DNA of 9,115 bases from an uncultured Collinsella sp. (GTDB lineage Bacteria > Actinomycetota > Coriobacteriia > Coriobacteriales > Coriobacteriaceae), in NCBI GenBank assembly GCA_938036665.1, contig CALHWR010000175.1:1-9115 (forward strand), read 5' to 3'. The notes beneath the pieces were generated by a model. The model searched no databases. It saw only the letters and a list, made by a program, of their open reading frames with translations, and was not told the DNA's origin. The translations under genes and the position numbers were made by a program. How positions within the stretch are numbered: position 1 is the first letter of the stretch; every line of letters begins with the position of its first letter. This document shows positions 6,803 to 9,115 of the stretch, one piece after another.

Positions 6803-6851
6803 AAAATCTAAGTGCCAAAAAATAAGATTTTTTGACTCTGTGTTGTATAAC
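6803..6851 (+). promoter_or_regulatory. Putative groESL promoter/operator region
   Basis: A perfect inverted repeat, AAAATCT (6803-6809) and AGATTTT (6825-6831), abuts TTGACT (6832-6837), and a -10-like TATAAC follows at 6846-6851. The TTGACT-TATAAC gap of eight bases is too short for the two to form one promoter, so the real -35 of TATAAC or -10 of TTGACT is unclear. Neither the nine-base CIRCE arms (TTAGCACTC/GAGTGCTAA) nor HAIR arms (CTTGAGT/ACTCAAG) are present. Confidence 0.3.
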
Positions 6852-6893
6852 CCGCCATTCGTGGGTACCATTCAACGCGTACGCAAACAAAAA

Positions 6894-6922
6894 GGGTTAA
6901 CCCGCGCGGCATGACCGCGCGG
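6894..6922 (+). promoter_or_regulatory. Palindrome and GC-rich hairpin in the groES leader
   Basis: GGGTTAACCC (6894-6903) is a perfect ten-base palindrome. Overlapping it, CCGCGCGG (6902-6909) and CCGCGCGG (6915-6922) flank a five-base loop, giving an eight-bp all-GC stem. The stem ends five bases before the groES ribosome site AAAGGAGG (6928-6935). It could gate or stabilise the mRNA; the palindrome could instead be a protein-binding site. Confidence 0.5.
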
Positions 6923-6943
6923 CCCACAAAGGAGGAAACAAGC

Positions 6944-7237
6944 ATGTCGTCTTTGAAGCCGCTTGCAGATCGCGTCCTGGTCAAGCCCGACGAGGCCGAG
7001 CAGAAGACCGCCTCTGGTCTGTACATCGCCAGCAACGCTCAAGAGAAGCCGCAGCGCGGCACCATCGTTGCCGTGGGCGCCGGCAAGGTCAACGACAAGG
7101 GTGAGCGCATCCCCATGGACGTCAAGGTCGGCGACGTCGTCATCTACGGTAAGTTCGGTGGCAACGAGGTCAAGGTCGACGGCGAGAAGTATCTGCTCAT
7201 GCGCGCCGACGACATCTACGCAGTCGTCGAGGCCTAG
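6944..7237 (+). CDS. groES: Co-chaperonin GroES (Hsp10)
   Basis: A 97-residue co-chaperonin, the usual length, that caps the GroEL ring as a heptamer and closes the folding chamber in the cytoplasm. The N-terminus SLKPLADRVLVKPDEAEQKT (3-22), the mobile loop KTASGLYIASNAQEKPQRG (21-39), GTIVAVGAGKVND (39-51) and the C-terminal KVDGEKYLLMRADDIYAVVE are diagnostic. The mobile-loop hydrophobic tripeptide that contacts GroEL is Leu26-Tyr27-Ile28 rather than the common Ile-Val-Leu. The start at 6944 follows AAAGGAGG by eight bases; an in-frame ATG at 6911 lies inside a hairpin loop and is unlikely to be used. First gene of the groESL operon; groEL follows after 96 bases. Confidence 0.98.
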   Translation: MSSLKPLADRVLVKPDEAEQKTASGLYIASNAQEKPQRGTIVAVGAGKVNDKGERIPMDVKVGDVVIYGKFGGNEVKVDGEKYLLMRADDIYAVVEA

Positions 7238-7255
7238 TCTCGTCAGAATCTCTGA

Positions 7256-8971
<1,716 letters not shown>

Positions 8972-9024
8972 GGCCGACAAGGTCTAGAACTCCCACCGGG
9001 GATCCGGGGGCGTGACGGGGGTTT

Positions 9025-9115
9025 CTCTCCGGAACGTCCTCGGACATGCAAAGAGGCTCCGCATCGCGCTTCGCGCTGCGGAGCCTCTTTGCGTCCTGCG
9101 GAATGTTCCGGAGAG
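9025..9115 (+). terminator. groESL terminator inside a nested inverted repeat
   Basis: The core has perfect 16-bp arms, GCAAAGAGGCTCCGCA (9048-9063) and TGCGGAGCCTCTTTGC (9077-9092), with a loop that itself pairs (CGCG 9065-9068 with 9072-9075). Outside this, CTCTCCGGAAC (9025-9035) and GTTCCGGAGAG (9105-9115) give a second perfect 11-bp pair reaching the window edge. The T-run (CTCTTT) lies inside the stem, so it could work in both directions. The stretch 8972-9024 holds nothing recognisable. Confidence 0.85.

Noticed and set aside
6911..6943. Eleven-residue N-terminal extension of GroES from an in-frame ATG
   Set aside because: The strong AAAGGAGG lies within the extension and serves the ATG at 6944; the upstream ATG is in a hairpin loop and GroES homologues start at the later position.
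6661..6943. CIRCE or HAIR operator before groES
   Set aside because: Neither pair of consensus arms is present on reading both strands.

Overview
The window looks like part of the chromosome of a GC-rich Gram-positive gut bacterium of the class Coriobacteriia, most likely Collinsella or a close relative. This is inferred from the high GC content, the strong AGGAGG-type ribosome binding sites, a lipoteichoic-acid-synthase-type sulfatase and the style of the GroES/GroEL proteins. It has not been confirmed by a database search.

Layout, left to right. (1) 2-1465, minus strand: a catalytically intact M20D-family metallo-amidohydrolase/peptidase with an unusual charged helical C-terminal tail. (2) 1634-3271, plus strand, divergent from the first gene across a 168-base promoter interval: an amidohydrolase-family-3 (YtcJ-like) metal-dependent hydrolase, followed by a perfect 11-bp stem-loop. 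The pair suggests scavenging of N-acylated or amide-linked compounds, but no substrate can be read from the sequence. (3) 3272-3875: about 600 bases with no convincing gene but with several inverted repeats and hairpins. This is the least explained part of the window. (4) 3876-6660, minus strand: a co-oriented cluster, in transcription order a 122-aa membrane/secreted protein carrying a His/Cys motif, the wreck of a zinc/manganese-type ABC transporter substrate-binding protein (start and end present, middle missing, frame broken), and a complete LTA-synthase-like phosphoglycerol transferase. A fair sigma-A-like promoter lies before the first of these. (5) 6661-6943: the divergent control region between that cluster and groES. 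(6) 6944-8971, plus strand: the groES-groEL chaperonin operon, whose 96-base spacer can fold into competing hairpins. (7) 9025-9115: a large nested inverted repeat acting as terminator.

The two best-supported units are housekeeping: the chaperonin operon and the cell-envelope polymerase. No defence system, mobile-element gene, CRISPR array, tRNA or rRNA is visible. The points most worth following up are the structured 600-base gap, the broken metal-binding-protein gene beside the His/Cys small protein, the extended tail of the M20 enzyme, and the leader and spacer RNA structures of groESL, which lacks visible CIRCE or HAIR operators.
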